64,000 nt of DNA from Pseudomonas sediminis (GTDB lineage: Bacteria > Pseudomonadota > Gammaproteobacteria > Pseudomonadales > Pseudomonadaceae), in contig NZ_NIQU01000005.1 in the NCBI RefSeq assembly GCF_002741105.1, positions 151,149-215,148 on the forward strand, in the 5' to 3' direction. Below the pieces are notes generated by a model. That model was not told where the DNA came from. It made no database searches and was given only the letters and a program-made list of their open reading frames with translations. The translations under genes were made by a program, and so were the position numbers. How positions within the stretch are numbered: the stretch's first letter is position 1; the number at the start of each line of letters is the position of its first letter. This document shows, in pieces, positions 54,686 through 63,085 of the stretch.

Positions 54686-55273
54686 TCAGGTGCTGGTGCT
54701 GTCCATGGCGGCCAGGTAGATGGAGTTCTTCGGCCGGGCGAACACGCGCTGCAGCATGGGTTCGAAGAAACTCAGCGGCAAGCTTTCGTAGTCGGGGTCG
54801 AAGGCAGCCGCGTCGTACTTGGCACAGAAGTCGATGGTCGCCTGGTATTGCGGGTGGTCCTTGAATTGCTCGCGCAGGTGGCGATCCATGCCCAGGTGGT
54901 GGAAGAAGTAATAGCCCTGGAAGATGCCGTGTTTCTCCACCATCCAGTGGTTCTCGGCACTGACAAAAGGTTTGAGGATAGCCGCGGCAATGTCTGGGTG
55001 GTTGTAGCTGCCGAGCGTATCGCCAATATCGTGCAGCAGCGCGCAGATCACGTACTCCTCGTCACGGTCGTCGCGATGGGCGCGGCTGGCGGTCTGCAGC
55101 GAGTGGGTTAGGCGGTCGACCGGAAAACCACCGAAATCGCCGTCGAGCAGGCGCAGGTGGGCGAGGATGCGAGCGGGCAGTTCGGCGGCGTAGGCGGCGA
55201 AGTCCCGGGCGATGATGGCCCAATCCTCGGCCTGGCCGTCTTGCATATGGGTGAAGCGGGCTCGGCTATTCAT
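54686..55273 (-). CDS. HD-domain protein (PhnZ-like COG4341 group)
   Basis: A 195-residue soluble HD-fold protein. Metal ligands appear as RLTHSLQTASRAHRD (His), CALLHDIGDTLGSYNHPDIAAAIL (His-Asp and further His) and ENHWMVEKHGIFQGYYFFHH. This pattern is that of COG4341, which contains mixed-valence di-iron oxygenases such as PhnZ as well as unassigned phosphohydrolases. Phosphonate use is not supported by neighbours, so function stays open. It lies 67 bases after the DUF962 gene on the same strand and 158 bases upstream of cyaB. Confidence 0.75.
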   Translation of the reverse strand: MNSRARFTHMQDGQAEDWAIIARDFAAYAAELPARILAHLRLLDGDFGGFPVDRLTHSLQTASRAHRDDRDEEYVICALLHDIGDTLGSYNHPDIAAAILKPFVSAENHWMVEKHGIFQGYYFFHHLGMDRHLREQFKDHPQYQATIDFCAKYDAAAFDPDYESLPLSFFEPMLQRVFARPKNSIYLAAMDSTST

Positions 55274-55340
55274 GGCATTTCTCGTTCTTGTTGTTCTGTG
55301 GCATGACGGTCAACCTTGCTGCGGCACGTGTGGCTGCGGG

Positions 55341-55658
55341 CTAGAAGCGGATACGGCCGGTAAAGGCATCCTTGAGCATCACCCAGTCGCCCATCAGGCT
55401 ATACAGCGGGTAATCGAAGGTCGCCGGGCGGTTCTTCTCGAAGATGAAGTGGCCGATCCAGGCGAAGCCGTAACCGGCCAACGGCATTGCCAGCAGCCAC
55501 AACCATTGTTGGGTAAGCAGGGCATAGGCGAGGTTCGTCAGCACCAGCAGGCTGCCGACGTAGTGCAGGCGGCGGCACACGGGGTTGCTGTGCTCCTGCA
55601 GGTAGTAGGGATAGAACTCGGCGAAGCTTTGGTAGCGCTCGGTAGTCTGGGCGGTCAT
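55341..55658 (-). CDS. DUF962 (Mpo1-like) family membrane protein
   Basis: A 105-residue protein. The DUF962 core is FAEFYPYYLQEHSNPVCRRL followed by HYVGSLLVL, then AWIGHFIFEKNRPATFDYPL, containing the conserved His/Asn/Pro residues; two hydrophobic hairpins are present. The yeast relative Mpo1 is an iron-dependent dioxygenase of 2-hydroxy fatty acids; bacterial members are uncharacterised. AGGAGG lies before the ATG at 55658; the longer frame to 55757 overlaps the next promoter region and is not used. Divergent from the AraC gene. Confidence 0.83.
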   Translation of the reverse strand: MTAQTTERYQSFAEFYPYYLQEHSNPVCRRLHYVGSLLVLTNLAYALLTQQWLWLLAMPLAGYGFAWIGHFIFEKNRPATFDYPLYSLMGDWVMLKDAFTGRIRF

Positions 55659-55788
55659 GGCGCACCTCCTGTTATTGTCACGGTCGAGTGTAGGGTGGCT
55701 GTCTCCATCGGCCACTGACTTAAAGTGCCAGTCTAGTATCCTTGCGCCGCCAACCATGGCCTTGCTGTTTGATCATAAGAACAAGACG

Positions 55789-56802
55789 ATGAGTGAAAGA
55801 ACCACCTCTTCCAACTGGGCATTGGCCATCGTGCAGGCGCTGGAACTGGGCGGCGTCGACTGCGTCAGCCTGTTCGCCGAGCTGGGTATGGAGTACGCCG
55901 CGCTGAACGATCCAGATGCACGTTTCCCGCAGGACGGTATGACCCGCCTGTGGCAGCGCGCCGTGGCGCTGTCGGGCAACCCGGCGATCGGCCTGAACAT
56001 GGCGCAGGTGGTACGTCCGGCGTCCTTCCATGTGGTGGGTTATGCGCTGATGTCCAGCCGCAACCTGCGTGATGGCTTCACCCGTCTGGTGCGCTATCAG
56101 CGCATCATTGGTGAAGGGGCGGACCTGAACTTCCTGCCGCAACCCGACGGCTACGCGCTGACCCTGGCTATTCATGGCGACCGTTTGCCGCCGGCGCGGC
56201 AGAGCGCGGAGGCTTCGATGGCCTACTGCCTGGCGTTCTGCCGCTGGATGACCGGCAAGTTGATCCGGCCGCGTGAAATTCGTCTGCAAGGCCCGGCCCC
56301 CGCTGATCTGGCGCCTTATCAGCAGGTGTTCCAGGCGCCGCTCAAGTTCAACGCCGAGCACTATGGGCTGATCTTCGAGCGTGCTGATCTGGAGGCGCCG
56401 CTGCCCAGTGCCAATGAGGCGTTGGCACAACTGCATGATCGTTTTGCTGGCGAGTACCTGGCGCGTTTCTGCAGTAGCCGTGTCACCCATCAGGCGCGCC
56501 AGGTGCTGTGCCGCCTGTTGCCGCAGGGCGAGCCACGCCGTGAGGTGGTGGCGCAGGCGCTGCATCTGTCGCAGCGCACCTTGCAGCGACGCCTGCAGGA
56601 GGAGGGCACCAGCTATCAGCAACTGCTCGACGACACGCGCCGAGAGCTGGCCGAGCAGTATCTTGGCCAGGTCGACCTGACGCTGCTGGAGGTCGCCTAT
56701 CTGCTGGGCTTTGCCGACCCGAGCAACTTCTTCAGGGCGTTTCGCCGCTGGTTCGGAGAAACGCCCGGTGAGTATCGCAGTCGCCGTGGACTGGTCGGTT
56801 AA
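55789..56802 (+). CDS. AraC-family regulator with arabinose-binding-type N domain (OruR-like)
   Basis: A 337-residue regulator. The N-terminal ligand domain of the OruR/ArgR-like type contains RLWQRAVALSGNPAIGLNMAQ and PASFHVVGYALMSSRNLRDGF. The C-terminal AraC HTH reads VVAQALHLSQRTLQRRLQEEG in the first part and LLEVAYLLGFADPSNFFRAFRRWFG in the second. Two ATGs are possible: 55789 (MSERTTSSNWA, used here because similarity starts there) and 55756 (11 residues longer). Neither has a strong ribosome site. Its target is unknown; the divergent DUF962/HD genes are natural candidates. Confidence 0.83.
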   Translation: MSERTTSSNWALAIVQALELGGVDCVSLFAELGMEYAALNDPDARFPQDGMTRLWQRAVALSGNPAIGLNMAQVVRPASFHVVGYALMSSRNLRDGFTRLVRYQRIIGEGADLNFLPQPDGYALTLAIHGDRLPPARQSAEASMAYCLAFCRWMTGKLIRPREIRLQGPAPADLAPYQQVFQAPLKFNAEHYGLIFERADLEAPLPSANEALAQLHDRFAGEYLARFCSSRVTHQARQVLCRLLPQGEPRREVVAQALHLSQRTLQRRLQEEGTSYQQLLDDTRRELAEQYLGQVDLTLLEVAYLLGFADPSNFFRAFRRWFGETPGEYRSRRGLVG

Positions 56803-56816
56803 GGTCCATCAACCAC

Positions 56817-58271
56817 TCAATGGCGCCAGAAGGCGGGGAACAACAGCACCAGCACCGTGAGGATTTCCAGGCGCCCGAGCAGCATACCCAGGCTCAGTAG
56901 CCACTTGGCCGTATCGGGGATGGTGGCGTAGTTGCCGGCCGGGCCGACCATCTCGCCCATGCCCGGGCCAACACCGGAGACCATCGCCGCCGCGCCGGTC
57001 AGGGCGGTGATCCAGTCCACGCCGCACATCGCTACTGCCAGGGCCAGCGTGGCGATGGTGATGGTGTAGAAGAAGGCGAAGGCCAGGATCGAACGAACGA
57101 TGTCTTCATCCAGCCGGTGATGGTTGTACTGCTGCTTGATCACGGCGCGCGGGTGGATGAGCTGCTTGAGGTTGGCCTTGAGCAGGATGTAGGCGACCTG
57201 GAAACGGAAGATCTTCAGGCCGCCCGCGGTTGAGCCGGAGCACCCGCCAACGAAGCCCAGGTAGAAGAACATCATGCTGGCGAAGGGGCCCCACAGGTGG
57301 TAATCACCCACGGCGAAGCCGGTGGTGCTCATGATCGAGGTAATGTTCACCGCCACCAAGCGCAGTGCATCGAGCCAATACAGATCGGTGGTGAACCATT
57401 TCCAGCCAGCCAGCACGAACCAGCTACCCACCAGCAACAGCAGAAAGCCACGCACTTGTGCATCGCGAATCAGTGCGCGGTAGTTGCCACGTAATGTGCT
57501 GACGTAGAGCACGAACGGCAGGCTGCCGAGCACCATCACCACGATGGCGGCCCAGTGAACCGCAGGCTGTTGCCATTTACCCAGCGACGCGTCCGAGGTG
57601 GAGAAACCACCGGTGGCGATCGCCGACATGGCGTGGTTGATCGCATCGAACACGCCCATGCCTGCCAACCAGAAGGCCAGTACGGCGAAGGTGCTGAGGC
57701 CGACGTAGGCCAGCACCATGTACTTGGCGACCATGTGTGAGCGCGGCATGACCTTTTCCGAGCGATCCGAGGACTCGGTCTGGAACAGGCGCATGCCACC
57801 GATACGCAGGATCGGCAAGATCGCCACGGCCATGCCGATGAAGCCGATGCCACCCAGCCAGTGCAGCAGCGAGCGCCAGATCAGCGTGCCGGGCGACATG
57901 TCGTCGAGGCCGCTGAATACGGTGGCGCCGGTGGCGGTAATGCCGGACATGCTCTCGAAGTACGCGTCGGTAATGCTTGCGCGTTCGGCGAACATGAATG
58001 GCAGCGCAGCGAAGATCGATACCATCACCCAGCTTGACACCGTCAGCATGTACATGTCGCGTGGGCGCAGTTGCGTTTGTTTGGGTCTGCCCTGGGCGAT
58101 CATGGCGATGCCGACGAGTGCGGTGATCAGGCTCGACCAGAGGAAGGCATTGATCTTCTGGGGCTGCTCGAAAATCAACAGGGTGACCACCGGCACCAGC
58201 ATGCTAAGTGCCAGGGTGATGAGGAAAATGCCGTTGATGAAGGCGAGGATGCGCAGGCTGGCTAAAGGCAT
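56817..58271 (-). CDS. trkH: TrkH-family potassium uptake protein, copy 2
   Basis: A 484-residue K+ channel-like subunit with about ten membrane helices in four M1-P-M2 repeats. The P-loop filter segments are TATGATV, ATGGFSTSD, STTGFAVGD and SGVGPGMG; all four filter glycines are kept. It needs a TrkA-type ring, not encoded here, for regulation. It starts three bases after the stop of a second trkH of identical length. The two proteins are similar over their entire length (for example HWLGGIGFIGMAVAILP and SSD/GGMRLFQTESSD are shared), so they arose by tandem duplication and are very likely co-transcribed. Confidence 0.92.
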   Translation of the reverse strand: MPLASLRILAFINGIFLITLALSMLVPVVTLLIFEQPQKINAFLWSSLITALVGIAMIAQGRPKQTQLRPRDMYMLTVSSWVMVSIFAALPFMFAERASITDAYFESMSGITATGATVFSGLDDMSPGTLIWRSLLHWLGGIGFIGMAVAILPILRIGGMRLFQTESSDRSEKVMPRSHMVAKYMVLAYVGLSTFAVLAFWLAGMGVFDAINHAMSAIATGGFSTSDASLGKWQQPAVHWAAIVVMVLGSLPFVLYVSTLRGNYRALIRDAQVRGFLLLLVGSWFVLAGWKWFTTDLYWLDALRLVAVNITSIMSTTGFAVGDYHLWGPFASMMFFYLGFVGGCSGSTAGGLKIFRFQVAYILLKANLKQLIHPRAVIKQQYNHHRLDEDIVRSILAFAFFYTITIATLALAVAMCGVDWITALTGAAAMVSGVGPGMGEMVGPAGNYATIPDTAKWLLSLGMLLGRLEILTVLVLLFPAFWRH

Positions 58272-58274
58272 CGG

Positions 58275-59729
58275 TCAGTGTTTCCAGAAGCTGCGGGTGA
58301 TCAGCACCAGCACGGTCAGAATTTCCAGGCGGCCCAGCAGCATGCCGGCACTGAGCAGCCACTTGGCTGAATCCGGCAGACTGGCGAAGTTGCCGGCCGG
58401 GCCGATGATCGGGCCAAGGCCCGGGCCGACGTTGCACACCGCGGTGGCAGCGCCAGTCAGCGCGGTGACCCAATCCAGGCCGACCAGTGTCAGGGCCAGG
58501 GCCAGCACGCCGATAGTGATGGTGAAGAAGAAGGAGAAGGTGATCATCGAACGCACGATCTCTTCATCGAGATTGTGGTTGTTGTACTGCTGCTTGATCA
58601 CCGCGCGGGGGTGCACCAACTGCATCAGGTTGGCCTTGAGCAGGACATAGGCGACCTGGAAGCGGAAGATCTTCAGGCCGCCTGAAGTGGAGCCGGAGCA
58701 GCCGCCGACGAAGGTCAGATAGAAGAACAGCAAGACGGCGAAGCTGCCCCAGGTGGTGTAGTCGCCGAGGGCGAAGCCGGTGGTAGTGACGATCGAGGTG
58801 ACGTTCACCGCGACGATGCGAAAGGCGTCGAGCCAGGCGTAATCCGAGTTGATCCACAACCAGGTGCCGAAGACCAGCCAGGTCAGCAGCAGGAAACCGA
58901 TGAAACCACGCACCTGGTGGTCCTTGAACAGGGCGTTGCGATTGCCGCGGATGAAGGCGACGTAGAGCATGAACGGCATGCCGCCGAGCAGCATCAGCCC
59001 CACTGCCGTCCAATGCACGGCAGGCTGTGGCCAGTGTGCCAGTGACGAATCGGAAGTCGAGAAACCACCCGTGGAGATCGACGCCATGGAGTGATTGATG
59101 GCCTCGAAGGGGCTCATGCCCGCCGCCCAAAAGGCCAGGAAACCCAACAGGGTGAGGGCCAGATAGATCAGCAGCAGGTACTTGGCAGCCATGTGCGAGC
59201 GAGGCATCACCTTCTCGCCCCAGTCCGAGGATTCCGTCTGGAACAGGCGCATGCCACCCACCCGTAGCAGCGGCAGAATCGCCACGGCCATGCCGATGAA
59301 GCCGATGCCGCCCAGCCAGTGCAGCATCGAACGCCAGATCAGGATGCCGGGTGACATGTTGTCCAGGCCAACCAGCACGGTGGAGCCGGTGGTGGTTATG
59401 CCGGACATGGTTTCGAAGATGGCGTCGGTGTAGCTGATATGGGCGATCAGCATCATTGGCAGAGCGGCGAAGGCGCACACCACGGTCCAGCTGCCGGTGG
59501 TCAGCAGGTACATGTCACGCGGGCGCAGCTGGGCGTTCTGCGGTCGACCGGGAGCCACCAGAGCGAGACCTGTGATCAGGGTGATCAGGCTGGACCAGAG
59601 GAAAGCGTTGAGATCTTCCGGGTGCTCGAAGATCAGCAGCGTCAGCATCGGAATGGCCATGCTGATTGCCAGGGTAATCAGGAATATGCCGATGATGAAA
59701 CCGATGGTACGTAGCGTCGGCAAGGCCAT
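58275..59729 (-). CDS. trkH: TrkH-family potassium uptake protein, copy 1
   Basis: A 484-residue paralogue of the downstream gene with the same topology. Filter segments are TTGSTVL, STGGFSTSD, TTTGFALGD and CNVGPGLG; all glycines are conserved, while flanking residues in repeats 1 and 4 differ from copy 2. This may alter ion affinity or K+/Na+ selectivity. It is the first gene of the pair, with a three-base gap to copy 2. Divergent from the YkgJ-like gene by 150 bases. A single trkH is what I recall at this place in P. aeruginosa. Confidence 0.92.
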   Translation of the reverse strand: MALPTLRTIGFIIGIFLITLAISMAIPMLTLLIFEHPEDLNAFLWSSLITLITGLALVAPGRPQNAQLRPRDMYLLTTGSWTVVCAFAALPMMLIAHISYTDAIFETMSGITTTGSTVLVGLDNMSPGILIWRSMLHWLGGIGFIGMAVAILPLLRVGGMRLFQTESSDWGEKVMPRSHMAAKYLLLIYLALTLLGFLAFWAAGMSPFEAINHSMASISTGGFSTSDSSLAHWPQPAVHWTAVGLMLLGGMPFMLYVAFIRGNRNALFKDHQVRGFIGFLLLTWLVFGTWLWINSDYAWLDAFRIVAVNVTSIVTTTGFALGDYTTWGSFAVLLFFYLTFVGGCSGSTSGGLKIFRFQVAYVLLKANLMQLVHPRAVIKQQYNNHNLDEEIVRSMITFSFFFTITIGVLALALTLVGLDWVTALTGAATAVCNVGPGLGPIIGPAGNFASLPDSAKWLLSAGMLLGRLEILTVLVLITRSFWKH

Positions 59730-59879
59730 TTAGGGGGCTCTGGCGGGTTGTAAAAGTGCGCCATTCTACCCGTGGACGGGCGGCTGTAAACCGCTGCACC
59801 AAGGGGCTTTACAAGCGCATCGCCAAGCATAGAATAGCCGCCAGTTGCCGACGTCCGTCGGTTTCCGAGTCCTCCCCAA

Positions 59880-60251
59880 ATGTCCGAAGCTAATCCTTGC
59901 CTCACGTGCGGCGCCTGCTGCGCGTTTTTTCGTGTGTCCTTCTTCTGGGGCGAGTGCCAATCCGCGGGCGGTAGCGTACCGGATGAGCAGGTTATCCAGA
60001 TCAGCCCTCACTACGTCGCCATGCGTGGCACGGAGAGCAAACCGGCACGTTGCACGCAACTGTTGGGCGATGTCGGTTGTGGGGTGCGTTGCACCATGTA
60101 TGAACAACGTTCGAGTAGCTGCCGCGAGTTCGAAGCGTCATGGGCGAACGGTGAGCACAACCCGCGTTGCGACGATGCGCGCAAGGCTTACGGTCTGCCA
60201 CCGCTCACTCCGCCGGTGCAGCCGGTGATATCGCCTGACCGCGTCGCCTGA
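59880..60251 (+). CDS. YkgJ-family cysteine cluster protein
   Basis: A 123-residue small soluble protein with the CxxCGxCC-type cluster at the N terminus (PCLTCGACCAFFRVSFFW) and further cysteines (ARCTQLLGDVGCGVRCTMYEQR; SSCREF; RCDD), spaced as in the YkgJ/UPF0153 family thought to bind zinc or iron. Function is unknown. It is a single gene, divergent from trkH copy 1 and 178 bases before the nitroreductase. Confidence 0.85.
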   Translation: MSEANPCLTCGACCAFFRVSFFWGECQSAGGSVPDEQVIQISPHYVAMRGTESKPARCTQLLGDVGCGVRCTMYEQRSSSCREFEASWANGEHNPRCDDARKAYGLPPLTPPVQPVISPDRVA

Positions 60252-60360
60252 CGGCAGCTGCAGACTAGCGTTTCGCCTGGATGCAGTCCGGAGTCCAGCG
60301 TTCCCAGGGGCATCCGGGCTACGGTTCGACCGTCGTCTGTTATCCGCTCCGTGCATTGGT

Positions 60361-60392
60361 CAGCTTGCAGCTTGCAGCTTGCAGCTTGCAGC
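60361..60392 (+). repeat. Heptanucleotide tandem repeat (CAGCTTG)4.6
   Basis: Four exact copies of CAGCTTG followed by CAGC. It ends 37 bases before the nitroreductase ATG. It could vary in number by slippage and alter spacing in the leader. Confidence 0.85.
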
Positions 60393-60429
60393 ATTGAGAA
60401 TGCGCCATCTTTGTTTTTGGAGGTGGCCG

Positions 60430-60990
60430 ATGGAAGCTCTCGACGCTCTGCTCAACCGTGTTTCTGTTCCTCGTTTGGTCGAACCGGCCCCGGATGCCGC
60501 GCAGCGTGACCTGATGTTTCGTGCCGCCCTGCGCGCCCCGGATCATGGCCAACTGCGTCCCTGGCGTTTTCTGACGATCGAAGGGGCGGCGCGTGAGCGC
60601 ATGGGCGAACTGTTTGCCGAAGCCCTGCAGGTTGCCGATGCGCAGGCTGCGCCGGAGGCGCTGAACAAGGCGCGTGGCATGCCGCTGCGCGCGCCATTGC
60701 TGGTGGTGGTGATCGCTCGCGTGCAGGCTCACCCCAAGGTGCCGGCCTCCGAGCAGGTGATCGCGGCTGGCTGTGCGGCTCACGGCATGCTGCTGGCGGC
60801 TCATGCTCAGGGCATCGGCGCGGTGTGGCGCACCGGCGACATGGCCTACAACGCCCACGTGGGCAAAGGTCTGGGCCTGGCGGCGGACGAACAGATCATC
60901 GCCTATCTCTACCTCGGCACACCGGAGCGTGAGCTGCGCCGCGCCCCGGAAGTGGTCGTCGAGGATTTCGTCAGCGCCTGGCAGGGCTGA
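60430..60990 (+). CDS. Nitroreductase-family FMN oxidoreductase (YdjA-like)
   Basis: A 186-residue minimal nitroreductase. It starts MEALDALLNRVSVPRLVEPA, with FMN-binding RAALRAPDHGQLRPWRFL (YdjA-type APDHxxLxPWRF motif), AAGCAAHGMLLAAHAQGIGAVWRTGD and a C-terminal IIAYLYLGTP. It reduces unknown quinone or nitro substrates with NAD(P)H. GGAGG eight bases before 60430 selects this ATG; upstream in-frame starts run through the CAGCTTG repeat. Convergent with the histidine kinase gene. Confidence 0.88.
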   Translation: MEALDALLNRVSVPRLVEPAPDAAQRDLMFRAALRAPDHGQLRPWRFLTIEGAARERMGELFAEALQVADAQAAPEALNKARGMPLRAPLLVVVIARVQAHPKVPASEQVIAAGCAAHGMLLAAHAQGIGAVWRTGDMAYNAHVGKGLGLAADEQIIAYLYLGTPERELRRAPEVVVEDFVSAWQG

Positions 60991-61002
60991 TCGACACGCG
61001 CT

Positions 61003-62331
61003 TCAGTCTGCCTGCTGCCTGGCCGGCAGGCTGAGCGTGGCAACGAAGCCGCCTTCTGGATGGTTGGCCAGCAGCAGCTCGCCGCCATGGCGCTGCGCGG
61101 CCCGGCGTGCGATAGCCAGCCCGAGGCCGTGGCCGGCGCTGCTCTGACCGGGTGCGCGAAAGAAAGGTTTGCCCAACTGCTGCAGGTGCTCGCTGGCCAC
61201 GCCAGGGCCATGGTCGCGTACGCTCAGCGTGACACTTGGACCCTGGCGCTGCATGCTGATGACGACAGGCTGATCCGGCGGGCTGAAGCGCAAGGCATTG
61301 CGTAGCAGGTTGTCCAGCGCGCGTTCCAGCATGTCTGGCCAGCCTTCCAGGCGTGCCGTAGGGTCGAGATCGATCTGCAACTGATGCTGTGGGGCGGTCA
61401 GGCGAGCGTCTTCCTGCAGTTTGCCGAGCAGGGCGGCCAGATCGACGGGGTGCGCATCGCCCGGGTCTGCATCCAGGCGCGCCAAGGCAAGAATTTCGCT
61501 GATCAGCGCTTCCAGCCGGTCACACTCCTGAGTCAGGCGTGGCCACAGCCTTTCTCGCTCTGCAGCATCGGCGCGCTCTGCCAATGCCAGTGCAATACGC
61601 AGTCGTGCTAGGGGCGAGCGCAATTCGTGGGAAACATCGCGCAGTAACTGGCGCTGGCTGCCGATCAAGCCCTGCAGTCGCTCGCCCATGCGGTTGAAGT
61701 CCTTGGCCAGCAGGCCCAGTTCGTCGCGGCGGGTGGCCAGGCGAGCCAGGCTGTTCTGCTGGTAGGCGGTCTGGCCGAGGTCATGCACGGCGCCGCGCAA
61801 GCGGTCCAGTGGGCGGGTGATCGACAGCGTCAGCATCAGGCTGAACAGCGTCAGCACCACCAGGGCAATAGCGATGGCGCTAAGTGGCCAGAACAGGCTG
61901 CCGCGGTGCCAGGCTGCCAGTTCCGGGTGTGGAATTCGGTAGATGAACAGGTAGCTTTCGCCGCTTTCCGGGCTGGTGTATTCGGCGGTCAGACGCCGCC
62001 AGGGCAAGCGACGGTCGTCGTCTTGACGCGCCTCGAAGGCTGCGGCACGGGACGGAAAAGTGCCTTTGACCAGTTGCTGGCCGCTCTCGCCAAGCACTTG
62101 CGTGTCGATGCGGTACTCGCGTTTGCGCTGTTCGAGAAAGTCCTGGGCGGCTGCTGGCCCCTTCTGTTCGTAGCGCTTGACCCATTTGCTGTCGAGGCCA
62201 TCCAGGCCTGGGTGCAGGCTCAGAATCCAGGCGTCCTGATTGAGGGCGCGACCCAGCAGCAGGGACAGGCCGGCGACCAGTGCGATGCCCAACCAGAAGG
62301 TCGCCAGAATGCGCCAGAACAGTGAACGCAC
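61003..62331 (-). CDS. cpxS: CpxA-like sensor histidine kinase (CpxS)
   Basis: A 442-residue inner-membrane kinase. TM1 is at about residues 8-27, the periplasmic sensor at about 28-142, TM2 at about 148-170, then HAMP (TRPLDRLRGAVHDL). The phosphoacceptor helix is LRDVSHELRSPLARLR and the ATPase has N box NLLRNALRFSP, G1 DHGPGV and G2 GHGLGLAIARR. The start is a GTG with GAGGAA upstream. Lying in one minus-strand cluster with a Spy/CpxP protein and a CpxR-type regulator, it probably senses envelope damage. I recall the same trio near PA3204-PA3206. Confidence 0.89.
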   Translation of the reverse strand: MRSLFWRILATFWLGIALVAGLSLLLGRALNQDAWILSLHPGLDGLDSKWVKRYEQKGPAAAQDFLEQRKREYRIDTQVLGESGQQLVKGTFPSRAAAFEARQDDDRRLPWRRLTAEYTSPESGESYLFIYRIPHPELAAWHRGSLFWPLSAIAIALVVLTLFSLMLTLSITRPLDRLRGAVHDLGQTAYQQNSLARLATRRDELGLLAKDFNRMGERLQGLIGSQRQLLRDVSHELRSPLARLRIALALAERADAAERERLWPRLTQECDRLEALISEILALARLDADPGDAHPVDLAALLGKLQEDARLTAPQHQLQIDLDPTARLEGWPDMLERALDNLLRNALRFSPPDQPVVISMQRQGPSVTLSVRDHGPGVASEHLQQLGKPFFRAPGQSSAGHGLGLAIARRAAQRHGGELLLANHPEGGFVATLSLPARQQAD

Positions 62332-62394
62332 GGTAATTCCTCATGCAAAAGCCGCCGGGCTCTGGGAGCGCGGCGGCGGGTTTAGGGGCGTCGA

Positions 62395-62808
62395 TCAGTT
62401 GGTCTTGCTGTCCTTCTCAGCTTTCCAGGCCTTGAATTCGGCCATCTCGGCGCGACGGGCTTCCATTTTTTTCTGGTGCTCGTCGAAGGCCTTCTGCTGC
62501 TCGGGGTTGAGCAGGTCACGCAGGGCCTTGTGCTGGTCGGCGCGGGCCTTGTCCAGTTCCTTCTTCATGGCCTGCTTTTCTGCTTCCGGCAGCTTGTCCA
62601 GGTAGCGCTTGGTGATGTCGCGATGGGTTTTCATCTGATCGCCCATCAGTTTACGAAATTCCTGGCGCTGTTCCTTGTTTAGGTTCAGCTCCTTGAACAT
62701 GCCGGGGCCGCGGTCGTGGTGGCGAGGGCCACCGTCTTGCATGGGCATGGCGAAAGCCAGGGTCGGCAGGGTGGCAGCGAGCAGCAGGGCGGTGAGGGTC
62801 TTACGCAT
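62395..62808 (-). CDS. Spy/CpxP-family periplasmic chaperone
   Basis: A 137-residue protein. The signal peptide MRKTLTALLLAATLPTLAFA is cut after AFA. The mature part is nearly all charged helix with the two LTxxQ-like motifs of the family, here LNKEQRQEFRKLM and LNPEQQKAFDEHQ. Such proteins form cradle dimers that bind unfolded proteins or damp CpxA signalling. AAGGAG before the ATG is strong. It lies between cpxR (upstream, beyond the MITE-like element) and cpxS (63 bases downstream). Confidence 0.88.
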   Translation of the reverse strand: MRKTLTALLLAATLPTLAFAMPMQDGGPRHHDRGPGMFKELNLNKEQRQEFRKLMGDQMKTHRDITKRYLDKLPEAEKQAMKKELDKARADQHKALRDLLNPEQQKAFDEHQKKMEARRAEMAEFKAWKAEKDSKTN

Positions 62809-62828
62809 GGTGATTCTCCTTGTCTTGA

Positions 62829-62968
62829 GAACCTGTTTTACGATCTAGCGAGCTAGAGTCATGCAAGGCGAAAACAGACGAGGAAGCGGAGTGTACTGTT
62901 GTACATGAGCATTCCGAGTCTGTTTTCAACGCAGCAGGGCCGACGCGCAGCAGGTCGTAAACAGGTTC
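62829..62968. mobile_element. MITE-like 140-bp palindromic element
   Basis: Ends are near-perfect inverted repeats: GAACCTGTTTTACGA (62829-62843) and TCGTAAACAGGTTC (62955-62968), differing by one extra T. Inside lies a second inverted repeat, AAAACAGAC near 62870 and GTCTGTTTT near 62922. No ORF is present. I recall elements of this type as repeated in Pseudomonas genomes. It sits in the gap between cpxR and spy. Confidence 0.72.
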
Positions 62969-63085
62969 CGAGGCCGGTAAGTACCGGATGGGCTCATTAT
63001 GCGGCGGTCAAGGTCAAGGGCAGTCAGGTGTGGGTAAAGCTTGGGTAAAGGCGATGTTGCGGGTTATTTACGCTGCGCCAGGCAG

